A DNA stretch of 10,514 bases, taken from NCBI GenBank assembly GCA_030594505.1, contig JAUVFC010000040.1, positions 1 through 10,514 on the forward strand, read 5' to 3'. The notes below the pieces were generated by a model. It was not told the DNA's origin. It saw only the letters and a list, made by a program, of their open reading frames with translations, and did not search any database. Positions 1-6,428 of the stretch are shown here, one piece after another (the first letter of the stretch is position 1; every line of letters starts with the position of its first letter). Both the position numbers and the translations under genes were made by a program. The stretch is from Desulfobacterales bacterium (GTDB lineage: Bacteria; Desulfobacterota; Desulfobacteria; Desulfobacterales; C00003106).

Positions 1-634
1 CGGGAAGAGCCTGTTGCATCTCTGAAAAGACCTGTGTGACCTTAGGAACAATGAACGTCATCAAAAAGAACAGGACCGAACTCCCTATAACAAACATAAA
101 GACAGGATAGGCAAGAGCTGCTCTGATTTTCCCCCTAAGCGCCTGCTGTTTTTCCCTCAACTCTGCCAGCCGGTTGAGAACCACATCGAGTGTTCCGGAA
201 GCCTCGCCGGCCCTTACTATGTTGATATAAAATGGAAAAAATATTCTCGGATAACGAGACAATGCTACGGCTAAGCTTTGTCCTTCATTGACATCTTCTT
301 TGATCCCAACAATAATCTTCTTCAACGATTGCTTGGTCGTCTGCTGAATCAATCCGTTCAGGGACGTAACCAAAGGGAGACCTGCGCCAAGGAGAATGCC
401 AAGTTGTCGAGTCATTACCGTAACATCGTCCGTTGTTACCCTATTAAATAATCCGGCAAGATCGAACTTTTGACGTGTGGAGATCCGGCTTTGGACCTGT
501 GCCTCCTTTACCTCCACAGGGAATAGTCCGGCCCCCCTTAACTTTTGTCGCGCAGCAACAATACTGTCGGCATCTGTGATACCGCTCCTGTTTCTGCCTC
601 GATCATCAAAAGCTGTATATTCGTAAACGGGCAT
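1..634 (-). CDS. gspF: Type II secretion system inner-membrane protein GspF, N-terminal 211 codons (3' end off window)
   Basis: The polytopic platform protein of the type II secretion system; it sits in the inner membrane, contacts the assembly ATPase GspE and is needed to build the pseudopilus. Reading in from the edge on the minus strand gives an open frame of 211 codons starting MPVYEYTAFDDRGR, the usual GspF opening (PilC homologues start differently). Residues about 68-170 form the first cytoplasmic GspF domain, with the family signature IVRAGEASGTLD at about 139-150 followed by NRLAELREKQQALRGKI. A hydrophobic helix at about 173-196 is the first membrane segment, and FIVPKVTQVFSEM follows it. 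The start ATG (634-632) has GAGG five bases upstream. Family length is about 400 residues, so roughly half is missing only because the window ends. gspE is not directly upstream; argJ is, 273 bases away. A PilC-type pilus protein is the less likely alternative. Confidence 0.92.
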   Translation of the reverse strand, partial: MPVYEYTAFDDRGRNRSGITDADSIVAARQKLRGAGLFPVEVKEAQVQSRISTRQKFDLAGLFNRVTTDDVTVMTRQLGILLGAGLPLVTSLNGLIQQTTKQSLKKIIVGIKEDVNEGQSLAVALSRYPRIFFPFYINIVRAGEASGTLDVVLNRLAELREKQQALRGKIRAALAYPVFMFVIGSSVLFFLMTFIVPKVTQVFSEMQQALP

Positions 635-650
635 CTTAGCCTCAAAAACG

Positions 651-900
651 ATTTAGGAATTCGGGAATTAAGGAATTTTTCTAAGGGCACAGACCCTGAA
701 AAATCGGATGCTGTCCGTAGTCAGTTGAAAGCAACTATTGACCTATACTGATCCACGCTTAGTAGCTGAAACCATAGAACGCGGGCGCTCACCTGAATAC
801 GTCACGTCTTAATGCAACGGACGACGGACAACAGACAACGGACTTTACCCAACCAAAATCTCTTGTAATTCACAATCCCTTAATTCCCCAATTCCTAAAT
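651..900. repeat. 24-bp inverted repeat bracketing the argJ-gspF gap
   Basis: The arms 651-674 and 877-900 are inverted copies of one another; both read atttaggaatt.gggaattaagg, with one internal mismatch in the first 23 bases. About 200 bases separate them, so this is not a simple terminator hairpin. The stretch between holds a short stem-loop (agttg/caact near 723-736) and a low-complexity run of acgg/acaa words at 818-843, but no convincing open reading frame. The left arm lies 17 bases upstream of the gspF start codon and the right arm 8 bases beyond the argJ stop. It may be a decayed mobile element or a dispersed intergenic repeat. I could not place a promoter for gspF here with any confidence. 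Confidence 0.55.
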
Positions 901-907
901 TTATTTT

Positions 908-2113
908 TCACGTTCTATAATCAGCATTTATCCTGACATAATCAAGCGAAAGGTCGCAGGTTAACACCTCTGCTTTTTCTTCTCCTGAATTCAAATCAAT
1001 GGTAATGGTAAACTGATCGGTCTTTAAAATACTCGTTACAGCGGCCTCAATCTCGTCTCCCAACCCCATTCCGGATTTTACCATGCATATATCATCAAAA
1101 TAGATATCTATCGCATCCGGGTTAACAGGGACCCCTGCTCGGCCTGCTGCCGCCATTATCCGTCCCCAGTTGGCGTCCTCGCCGAAAAGTGCGGTCTTTA
1201 CCAGGCTGGAGTTGGCCACGGTCTCAGCCACTCCTTTTGCCTCATCAACAGTACGACCGCCTTTAACAAGAACTGTTACAAGTTTGGTTGCCCCTTCACC
1301 GTCTTTCACGATCATACGGGCAAGCTGAATTAAGAGATCATCAAGAATATCCCGGAACATCTCCAGAGACTTATCATGTTCAAGGGTGATTCCGGAAAGT
1401 CCGTTCGCCAGCAGTAAAACCGTATCATTGGTGCTGGTGTCTCCGTCAACCGTTATGATATTGAACGATTTGTCTACCGCGACCTTTAATGACTCCTGCA
1501 GGATATTATGCGATGCGCCGATATCTGTACATACAAAGCAGAGCATGGTTGCCATGTCCGGACGAATCATGCCCGCGCCCTTTGCCATGGCTGTTACAGT
1601 AAACTCCTTCCCTGATATACTCCCTTTTTTCGAGACTATCTTCGGAACACTGTCTGTGGTCATAATTGCTTCAGCTACATCCGGAAGGCCTGATGAGGTC
1701 AGATGCTGAAGGATTCCAGGGATGGCATTTTCAATTTTTGAGATGTCTAACGTCTTTCCGATGACTCCGGTAGAAGCAACCATCACCAGAGACTCATCTA
1801 TTTGCAGGGCTTTGCCTGTAGCTCGGGCCATTGCTTCGGCATCCCTCATACCCTGTATTCCAGTACATGCGTTGGCATTACCGCTATTTGCCACAATAGC
1901 CTGACATTGCCCCGAACCTATCCGTTCTATATCAAAAAGTACCGGCGCTGCCTTTATACGGTTTCGGGTAAAGACACCCGCAACAGTTGCAGGAACCGTG
2001 GAAAAGATAATCCCAAGATCTTTTACCCCGTCTTTTTTTAAACCGGCAGGCCCCGCGGCAGCCAAAAAACCCGGCACCTGTAAATCCTCCACAGTTAGGT
2101 TCTCCCACAACAT
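908..2113 (-). CDS. argJ: Bifunctional glutamate N-acetyltransferase / amino-acid acetyltransferase ArgJ
   Basis: Cytoplasmic enzyme of the cyclic arginine pathway. It moves the acetyl group from N-acetylornithine to glutamate and, in bifunctional members, also acetylates glutamate from acetyl-CoA. The 401-residue product has the full family layout: STGVIG at 114-119 (oxyanion-hole region), AKGAGMIRPDMATML at 177-191 with the autoproteolytic Ala188-Thr189 bond that releases the nucleophilic Thr, VDGDTSTND at 222-230, DGEGATK at 271-277, GEDANWGRI near 311-319 and the typical YVRINADYRT C-terminus. The start is undecided. The ATG at 2113 lies inside the 3' end of secA and has only A/T-rich sequence before it. 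A GTG at 2077, 12 codons further in, has GGAGG (2086-2090) eight bases upstream and begins 17 bases after the secA stop, so the shorter form may be the real one. Either way it is translated next to or coupled with secA. Whether it is bifunctional or only an ornithine acetyltransferase cannot be told from sequence alone. Confidence 0.96.
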   Translation of the reverse strand: MLWENLTVEDLQVPGFLAAAGPAGLKKDGVKDLGIIFSTVPATVAGVFTRNRIKAAPVLFDIERIGSGQCQAIVANSGNANACTGIQGMRDAEAMARATGKALQIDESLVMVASTGVIGKTLDISKIENAIPGILQHLTSSGLPDVAEAIMTTDSVPKIVSKKGSISGKEFTVTAMAKGAGMIRPDMATMLCFVCTDIGASHNILQESLKVAVDKSFNIITVDGDTSTNDTVLLLANGLSGITLEHDKSLEMFRDILDDLLIQLARMIVKDGEGATKLVTVLVKGGRTVDEAKGVAETVANSSLVKTALFGEDANWGRIMAAAGRAGVPVNPDAIDIYFDDICMVKSGMGLGDEIEAAVTSILKTDQFTITIDLNSGEEKAEVLTCDLSLDYVRINADYRT

Positions 2114-4617
2114 TTTTTATATTTTTTTCCACTTCCACACGGGCACGGCGCATTCCTGCCCACCTTTTTCCCCTCTCGCTTCACGGGCTGTCTGGCAGAG
2201 GGTTCACCATGTGAAAAAGTCATTCGCTGTTCTTTGGGCTTCTGCATACTGTCAATTTCTTCCGGGCGGACGACCTGTATCTTAAAAAGTGTGGTAACAG
2301 TAGCCTCTTTAATCCGTTCCACCATTGCCTGAAACATCATAAAGCCTTCCTGTTTGTACTCAAGCAGGGGGTCTCTCTGACCATATCCTCGTAGCCCGAT
2401 CCCCTCTTTTAGATGATCCATGGCAAGAAGGTGGTCCTTCCAGGCGCTGTCCACGGTTTGCAACATAACCATCCGCTCGAGAGAACGAGCTGTGTCAGCG
2501 CCGATATACTCTTCTTTCTCGTGATACCGCTTAATGGCCTCTTTAATGATATATTCTTGCAGTCCTTCACGCGTAAGGCCATCCAAAAGAGATCCGTTCA
2601 GCTCGATCTTAAAAGCCAACTTATCATGAACAGCGGTTCCGAGCCCTTTTAGGTCCCAATCTTCCGGAAGATGCTTTTCGTCGGCGAACTCACCCGCGAT
2701 CGTCTCTGCCACCTCCTCTATCATCTCTTCAATTAGTGGATAAATACTGTCGTCCCTCACGGCCTCACGGCGGTAATCATAGATGACCTCGCGTTGTTGA
2801 TTCATAACATCGTCATACTCGAGTAGATGCTTACGAATATCAAAGTTGTGGCCCTCGACCTTGCGTTGAGCGTTCTCAATCGCCTTGCTTATCAGTCCAT
2901 GTTCGATCGGCTCACCCTCTTCTACCCCGAGTCTGTCCATAATAGAAGAAATCCGTTCACCCCCAAATATACGAAGGAGGTCATCTTCAAGTGCAAGATA
3001 AAATCGGGAGGAGCCGGGATCCCCCTGACGACCGGATCTACCCCGGAGTTGGTTGTCGATACGCCGGCTTTCGTGCCTCTCTGTACCGATTATGCGAAGT
3101 CCGCCAAGCTCTTTGACACCCTCGCCTAAAACGATGTCCGTACCGCGTCCGGCCATATTGGTGGAGAGGGTCACTGTATCCATCTGGCCTGCTTTTGCTA
3201 TAATTTCCGCCTCTTTTTCATGGTTTTTTGCATTCAGAACAGAATGGTTGATCCCTGCTTTAGTGAGCATGCGACTCAGTTTCTCTGATTTATCAATAGA
3301 AACCGTTCCCACAAGGACCGGCTGTCCCTTTTTGTTCAGTTCCTTGATCTCTCTGGCTGCTGCTTTAAATTTCTCTTCCTCGGTTTTGTAAATTGAATCG
3401 GGAAAAGCGTCGCGAATCATGGGAAGGTTTGTAGGAATAACTACTACATCCAGATTATAAATCTTTTTAAATTCAGCCGCTTCCGTGTCAGCGGTACCTG
3501 TCATTCCAGCCAGCTTTTCATACATTCGGAAGTAATTCTGGAAGGTTACCGAGGCTAAGGTCTGATTCTCATTCTCGACTTTGACGTTTTCCTTTGCTTC
3601 AAGAGCCTGGTGTAACCCTTCACTATAACGCCTGCCAGGCATTAGCCTGCCGGTAAACTCGTCTACAATGATAACTTCACCATTTTTTACAATATAGTCT
3701 ACATCGCGTTTAAAAAGGGTGTGGGCCTTCAGCGCCTGATTCAGGTGGTGGAGTATTTCGATATGTTTGGGCTCATAGAGGTTATCTACCTGTAAAATTT
3801 TTTCACAGCGTGCGATTCCTTCTTCTGTAAGGATCGCCGCACGCGCCTTCTCATCAATGGTATAATCCTTATCACGTTGCAAACGAGGAATGACCGTATT
3901 CAGTTGATAGTACAAGGAAGTCGATTTCTCAGCAGGCCCGGAGATAATTAAGGGCGTCCTCGCCTCATCAACCAGTATGCTGTCCACCTCATCCACGATT
4001 GCATAATAATACTCCCTTTGCACCAGTTCTTCTTTTGAAAACTTCATGTTGTCACGCAAATAGTCAAAACCAAATTCGTTGTTCGTTCCATACGTGATAT
4101 CAGCAGAGTATTCTTTTTTGCGTTCTTCTTCATCCAGGCCATGAACCACGGTGCCGACCGACAACCCCAAAAACTTATATATTGCCCCCATCCATTCAGT
4201 ATCTCTTTTGGCAAGGTAGTCGTTCACGGTTACTACATGAACCCCTTTGCCGGTTAGCGCGTTTAAATATACAGGAAGAGTCGCAGCCAAGGTCTTCCCC
4301 TCACCTGTCTTCATTTCCGCAATCTTCCCCTGGTGAAGAACAAGTCCTCCCATTAACTGAACATCAAAATGACGCATGTTCAAGGTTCGGGCAGATGCCT
4401 CCCGGACGACCGCGAATGCTTCTGGAAGGATTTCATCAAGGTATGCGCCCTGTTCGAAGCGTTCGCGAAATGTGGACGTCATGGCCTTTAAGTCGTTATC
4501 GCTCAATTCCTTTATTTTAGGCTCGAAGGAATTGACTTGGTCAACAATTGGTTGTAATTTTTTAAGCTCTCGCTCGTTCTTGCTTCCGAATACTTTTTTG
4601 AGTAAATTTCCTATCAT
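2095..4617 (-). CDS. secA: Preprotein translocase motor ATPase SecA
   Basis: Cytoplasmic and membrane-associated ATPase that drives unfolded preproteins through SecYEG. The 840-residue protein is full length. NBD1 carries the Walker A GEGKT at 105-109 inside AEMKTGEGKT and the Walker B box DEVD at 209-212. NBD2 has STNMAGRGTDIVLG at 485-498 and the arginine-rich GTERHESRRIDNQLRGRSGRQGD at about 511-533, given here only as a landmark. LEYDDVMNQQREVIYDY marks the helical scaffold. The C-terminus ends in a SEC-C zinc motif with Cys825, Cys827, Cys836 and Cys837, which binds zinc and SecB. Only a short linker lies between GRGTDIVLG and GGLRIIGTER, lacking the longer insertion of E. coli SecA, which helps explain the smaller size. 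The start gives the canonical MIGNLLKKVFGSKNERELK; the nearest AGGA is about 14 bases upstream, so the ribosome site is poor. argJ follows directly. Confidence 0.99.
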   Translation of the reverse strand: MIGNLLKKVFGSKNERELKKLQPIVDQVNSFEPKIKELSDNDLKAMTSTFRERFEQGAYLDEILPEAFAVVREASARTLNMRHFDVQLMGGLVLHQGKIAEMKTGEGKTLAATLPVYLNALTGKGVHVVTVNDYLAKRDTEWMGAIYKFLGLSVGTVVHGLDEEERKKEYSADITYGTNNEFGFDYLRDNMKFSKEELVQREYYYAIVDEVDSILVDEARTPLIISGPAEKSTSLYYQLNTVIPRLQRDKDYTIDEKARAAILTEEGIARCEKILQVDNLYEPKHIEILHHLNQALKAHTLFKRDVDYIVKNGEVIIVDEFTGRLMPGRRYSEGLHQALEAKENVKVENENQTLASVTFQNYFRMYEKLAGMTGTADTEAAEFKKIYNLDVVVIPTNLPMIRDAFPDSIYKTEEEKFKAAAREIKELNKKGQPVLVGTVSIDKSEKLSRMLTKAGINHSVLNAKNHEKEAEIIAKAGQMDTVTLSTNMAGRGTDIVLGEGVKELGGLRIIGTERHESRRIDNQLRGRSGRQGDPGSSRFYLALEDDLLRIFGGERISSIMDRLGVEEGEPIEHGLISKAIENAQRKVEGHNFDIRKHLLEYDDVMNQQREVIYDYRREAVRDDSIYPLIEEMIEEVAETIAGEFADEKHLPEDWDLKGLGTAVHDKLAFKIELNGSLLDGLTREGLQEYIIKEAIKRYHEKEEYIGADTARSLERMVMLQTVDSAWKDHLLAMDHLKEGIGLRGYGQRDPLLEYKQEGFMMFQAMVERIKEATVTTLFKIQVVRPEEIDSMQKPKEQRMTFSHGEPSARQPVKREGKKVGRNAPCPCGSGKKYKKCCGRT

Positions 4618-4643
4618 TTAATAACACGGTATCCTTTCACTAA

Positions 4644-4811
4644 TAGAGACCTTTGCATAATGCGACATTTTTTCGTCAGGCAAGGAAGGTGAAAAATTTA
4701 ACCGGAGGAATACATTGAGTATTTCGAGGATTAAATTTTGAAGCCTGACGCCGCATCACGGGCACGAAGTGAAGCATAGCGCTCAAAATGGCAATTATGC
4801 AAAGGTCTCTA
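4644..4811. mobile_element. 168-bp MITE-like element with perfect 18-bp terminal inverted repeats
   Basis: The ends 4644-4661 (tagagacctttgcataat) and 4794-4811 are perfect inverted copies. With a small gap the match extends inward to CATTTT (4666-4671 / 4785-4790). A second nested palindrome lies inside: cgtcaggc at 4674-4681 pairs with gcctgacg at 4743-4750, and aaaatttaa at 4693-4701 pairs with ttaaatttt at 4731-4739, with a small aatac/gtatt loop stem (4709-4713 / 4719-4723) at the centre. The outermost bases are TA at both ends, which could be a TA target duplication or simply the end of the repeat. There is no transposase and no room for one, so it would be a non-autonomous derivative moved by an element elsewhere. 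It lies 27 bases upstream of secA, so any transcript from the M23 gene into secA would contain this hairpin. Confidence 0.75.
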
Positions 4812-4893
4812 ATCATAGTATGGGCATGCCCACCTTATTCATAACAAACATAAAGTTAATACAATCCTTGTTGTTTTTCAATCTTTTTAAAAC

Positions 4894-5036
4894 TGATGGT
4901 TTCGTAAAAAGTCTCGGTAGCTTGTCATTTCGAGCGAAGCGAGAAATCTTTATCCTGTAATATGCTGAAAATATAAGATTTCTCCCTGCGGTCGAAATGA
5001 CAAATTCGTTGAATCAGACTTTTTACGAAACTGTCA
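4894..5036. repeat. Nested palindromic repeat with gtttcgtaaaaagtct ends and a gtcatttcgag core
   Basis: The outer arms 4899-4914 (gtttcgtaaaaagtct) and 5016-5031 are perfect 16-bp inverted copies. Inside them is a second palindrome: ttgtcatttcga at 4922-4933 pairs perfectly with 4992-5003, and gagaaatctt at 4941-4950 pairs with 4975-4984, with imperfect pairing between these blocks and an AT-rich centre. The core resembles a gtcatttcgagcgaagcgag intergenic repeat that I recall seeing in many unrelated bacterial genomes (recollection, not checked). The outer sequence recurs as a single copy at 8010-8029 in this window. No coding capacity is evident. It is probably a dispersed non-autonomous repeat, possibly one element inserted in another. 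Confidence 0.7.
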
Positions 5037-5121
5037 AAAATGACTGGATACGAAATGATTGAAGAATTGAATACAGAAGACGGGGTTTAGAGAACGGAAG
5101 ACAGAGGGCAGTTTAAAAACA

Positions 5122-5168
5122 ATTAGTCACTGCATACTCCTTACTGCATACCGCATACTGCGACTAAT
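5122..5168 (-). repeat. Stem-loop with short-period gcatac repeats at the 3' end of the M23 gene
   Basis: attagtc at 5122-5128 pairs with gactaat at 5162-5168, which includes the peptidase stop codon. The loop between is built from repeated words of the type actgcatac / ccgcatactg. On the minus strand the second arm is followed by tgttttta. This could act as a weak transcription terminator or mRNA 3' end for the peptidase gene, but the stem is only 7 bp, the loop is over 30 bases and the T-run is interrupted, so I call it a repeat rather than a terminator. Confidence 0.4.
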
Positions 5169-6072
5169 CAAGTATATACTTTTCCGGGTTAACAGGAATA
5201 CCGTTTACGTTCACCTCATAATGCACGTGGGGCCCGGTGCTTCGCCCGCTACTTCCGACCAAAGCAACCTTCTCACCACGTTTAACCCTGTCCCCCACTT
5301 TAATCATAGACTTTTTGAGATGTCCGTAACGGGTAACAACTCCATGACCGTGATTGATAATAAGCACCAATCCATAAGAGCCCTTCTTGCCGGTAAAGGT
5401 CACCACGCCGGAAGCTGGTGCAATAATAGAAGTACCCACGCGAGCGGCTATGTCCAATCCCTTGTGGAACTCACGGCGCCCGGTAAAAGGTGAAGTCCGA
5501 TAACCGAATCTCGAAGATAGCCATCCACCAACAGTGGGTCGAATGGAAGGTGTAGCCGCAAGAAAAGATTTTTGATCTTCCAAAGATACAACAAGATCTT
5601 GGAAGCTTTTCATCTGTAAATCAGAGGCCATTGTGAGATGCTCAAGTTGTTCGTGCATATCCCGAACCAGGGCATTGTGTTTTTTTGTCAAGGGGAGATT
5701 TGCATCAAGGTCCTCCGGAAGAGGACCACCAATACCAAAAATGGCCTGTTTATCGCGAGGCTTCATGTTGGCAATAATACGTATTTTTTCATCAAGCCTT
5801 TTCAATTTTAACATGTCTTGCTTCAGAGTGTTGATTTCTTCGGAAAAGGCCTGGATTTGAGAACGTTGGTCTTCGATCTCATTTTGAAGGAGGTTGGTGC
5901 CAGGCATGGATATCTTCATCCGATAATAATCGCAGAAGATATAACACGTACCGATCAAAGTAATTGCAAAGAACCAAACAGTAAAACGAAACCACAATCT
6001 GGAAAGTTTGAATTGCTTAACTCGAGATGTGCATTCAGGAATAATCAGGAATGTTAAATTTTTTTGTGCCAC
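5164..6072 (-). CDS. M23-family envelope metallopeptidase with N-terminal membrane anchor and coiled coil
   Basis: A LytM-type zinc peptidase of 302 residues, expected to cleave peptide cross-bridges of peptidoglycan in the periplasm or to activate an amidase. A basic N-terminus is followed by one hydrophobic segment at about 29-48, consistent with a single-pass inner-membrane anchor. Residues about 60-102 are heptad-like and rich in Glu/Gln/Lys, a likely coiled coil. The C-terminal M23 domain (about 180-300) contains FHKGLDIA with His203 and Asp207, RYGHL with His251 and GPHVHYEV with His282 and His284. These are the expected zinc ligands and catalytic histidines, so it should be active, unlike degenerate EnvC/NlpD types. 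Translation starts at GTG; GAGG lies seven bases upstream. A near-consensus promoter sits just ahead. It points the same way as secA, but two palindromic repeats separate them. The natural substrate cannot be deduced. Confidence 0.93.
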   Translation of the reverse strand: MAQKNLTFLIIPECTSRVKQFKLSRLWFRFTVWFFAITLIGTCYIFCDYYRMKISMPGTNLLQNEIEDQRSQIQAFSEEINTLKQDMLKLKRLDEKIRIIANMKPRDKQAIFGIGGPLPEDLDANLPLTKKHNALVRDMHEQLEHLTMASDLQMKSFQDLVVSLEDQKSFLAATPSIRPTVGGWLSSRFGYRTSPFTGRREFHKGLDIAARVGTSIIAPASGVVTFTGKKGSYGLVLIINHGHGVVTRYGHLKKSMIKVGDRVKRGEKVALVGSSGRSTGPHVHYEVNVNGIPVNPEKYILD

Positions 6073-6122
6073 GGTTCAACCTCATCCTTGGAAGTTAAAC
6101 AAACTCAACGAATTAAATACTT

Positions 6123-6151
6123 AATATAAATTAAACCCAAAAAATTGTCAA
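6123..6151 (-). promoter_or_regulatory. Sigma70-type promoter of the M23 peptidase gene
   Basis: On the minus strand TTGACA (6151-6146) and TATATT (6128-6123) are separated by exactly 17 bases, matching the sigma70 consensus at 6/6 and 5/6 positions. Transcription would begin near 6116, giving a leader of roughly 44 bases that contains the GAGG ribosome site. A 10-bp palindrome, ctatgcatag (6163-6172), lies just upstream of the -35 box and could bind a regulator, though it may be chance. Confidence 0.65.
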
Positions 6152-6222
6152 GCAACTATGGACTATGCATAGCCTCTCCGTACTTATTACTTATACTTAT
6201 CGGACATATCTCAATTTTATAA

Positions 6223-6270
6223 AGTATTTTTCTATAAAAGTATTTTTCTATAAAAGTATTTTTCTATAAA
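6223..6270. repeat. Three tandem copies of a 16-bp AT-rich unit
   Basis: The unit agtatttttctataaa occurs three times without mismatch at 6223-6238, 6239-6254 and 6255-6270, and partial matches (tttata before, gta after) continue the pattern on both sides. It lies 72 bases upstream of the M23 promoter's -35 box and downstream of the GNAT gene. It may be a slippage-prone array that varies in copy number, or a set of binding sites. Perfect identity between copies suggests recent expansion. Confidence 0.85.
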
Positions 6271-6428
6271 GTACCCTTTAAAGTAAGCAATTTCGGTGCC
6301 ATTTCCGTGGCACAACAAGAACAATAATAATTTCAACGAATTATATAAAACCGTACGGAAAAATTGCCCTGTTTTTTTCTCTTTCGTGTATGTTTTTCTA
6401 CACTATGAATACAAAACAACACAACATT

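Larger units (their letters stand above)
4618..5163. other. 546-bp gap between the M23 peptidase gene and secA, largely repeat-filled
   Basis: No gene is supported here. Most of the gap is taken by the palindromic element at 4644-4811 and the nested palindrome at about 4894-5036, each described separately. The 82 bases between them are AT-rich and contain a 12-bp perfect palindrome, tgggcatgccca (4821-4832), which could be an operator or chance. The last 120 bases are low-complexity, with repeated acagaagacgg / acggaagacag words and a stem-loop after the peptidase stop. I found no good sigma70 promoter for secA; the nearest candidates have poor spacing. How secA is transcribed is therefore open: read-through from the peptidase promoter or an unrecognised promoter. 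Confidence 0.6.
6073..6428. other. 356-bp gap between the GNAT gene and the M23 gene
   Basis: It holds the M23 promoter (6123-6151), a 10-bp palindrome upstream of it, the 3 x 16-bp tandem array (6223-6270) and a small hairpin gtgcca/tggcac (6296-6301 / 6308-6313). The hairpin has a six-base loop and no adjoining T-run on the minus strand, so it is a poor terminator for the GNAT gene. Short plus-strand open frames reach into the end of the GNAT gene but have no ribosome site or recognisable product. I see no gene. Confidence 0.6.

Noticed and set aside
545..751. Plus-strand open frame of 68 codons
   Set aside because: It is antisense to the start of gspF, lacks a ribosome site and crosses an inverted-repeat arm; the composition fits a shadow frame.
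1932..2285. Open frames on both strands across the secA-argJ junction
   Set aside because: They are alternate frames of the conserved 3' end of secA and 5' end of argJ.
4821..4832. 12-bp palindrome tgggcatgccca as an operator
   Set aside because: There is no promoter next to it and no second copy in the window; one 12-mer is not enough to call a site.
4769..4960. Plus-strand open frame of 63 codons in the M23-secA gap
   Set aside because: It begins in one palindromic repeat and ends in the next, with no ribosome site or recognisable product.
6223..6270. Short CRISPR-like array
   Set aside because: The 16-bp units are directly adjacent with no spacers, so this is a simple tandem repeat.
6296..6313. 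Terminator hairpin gtgcca/tggcac after the GNAT gene
   Set aside because: It has only six pairs and no T-run in the direction of GNAT transcription; it lies over 100 bases beyond the stop.
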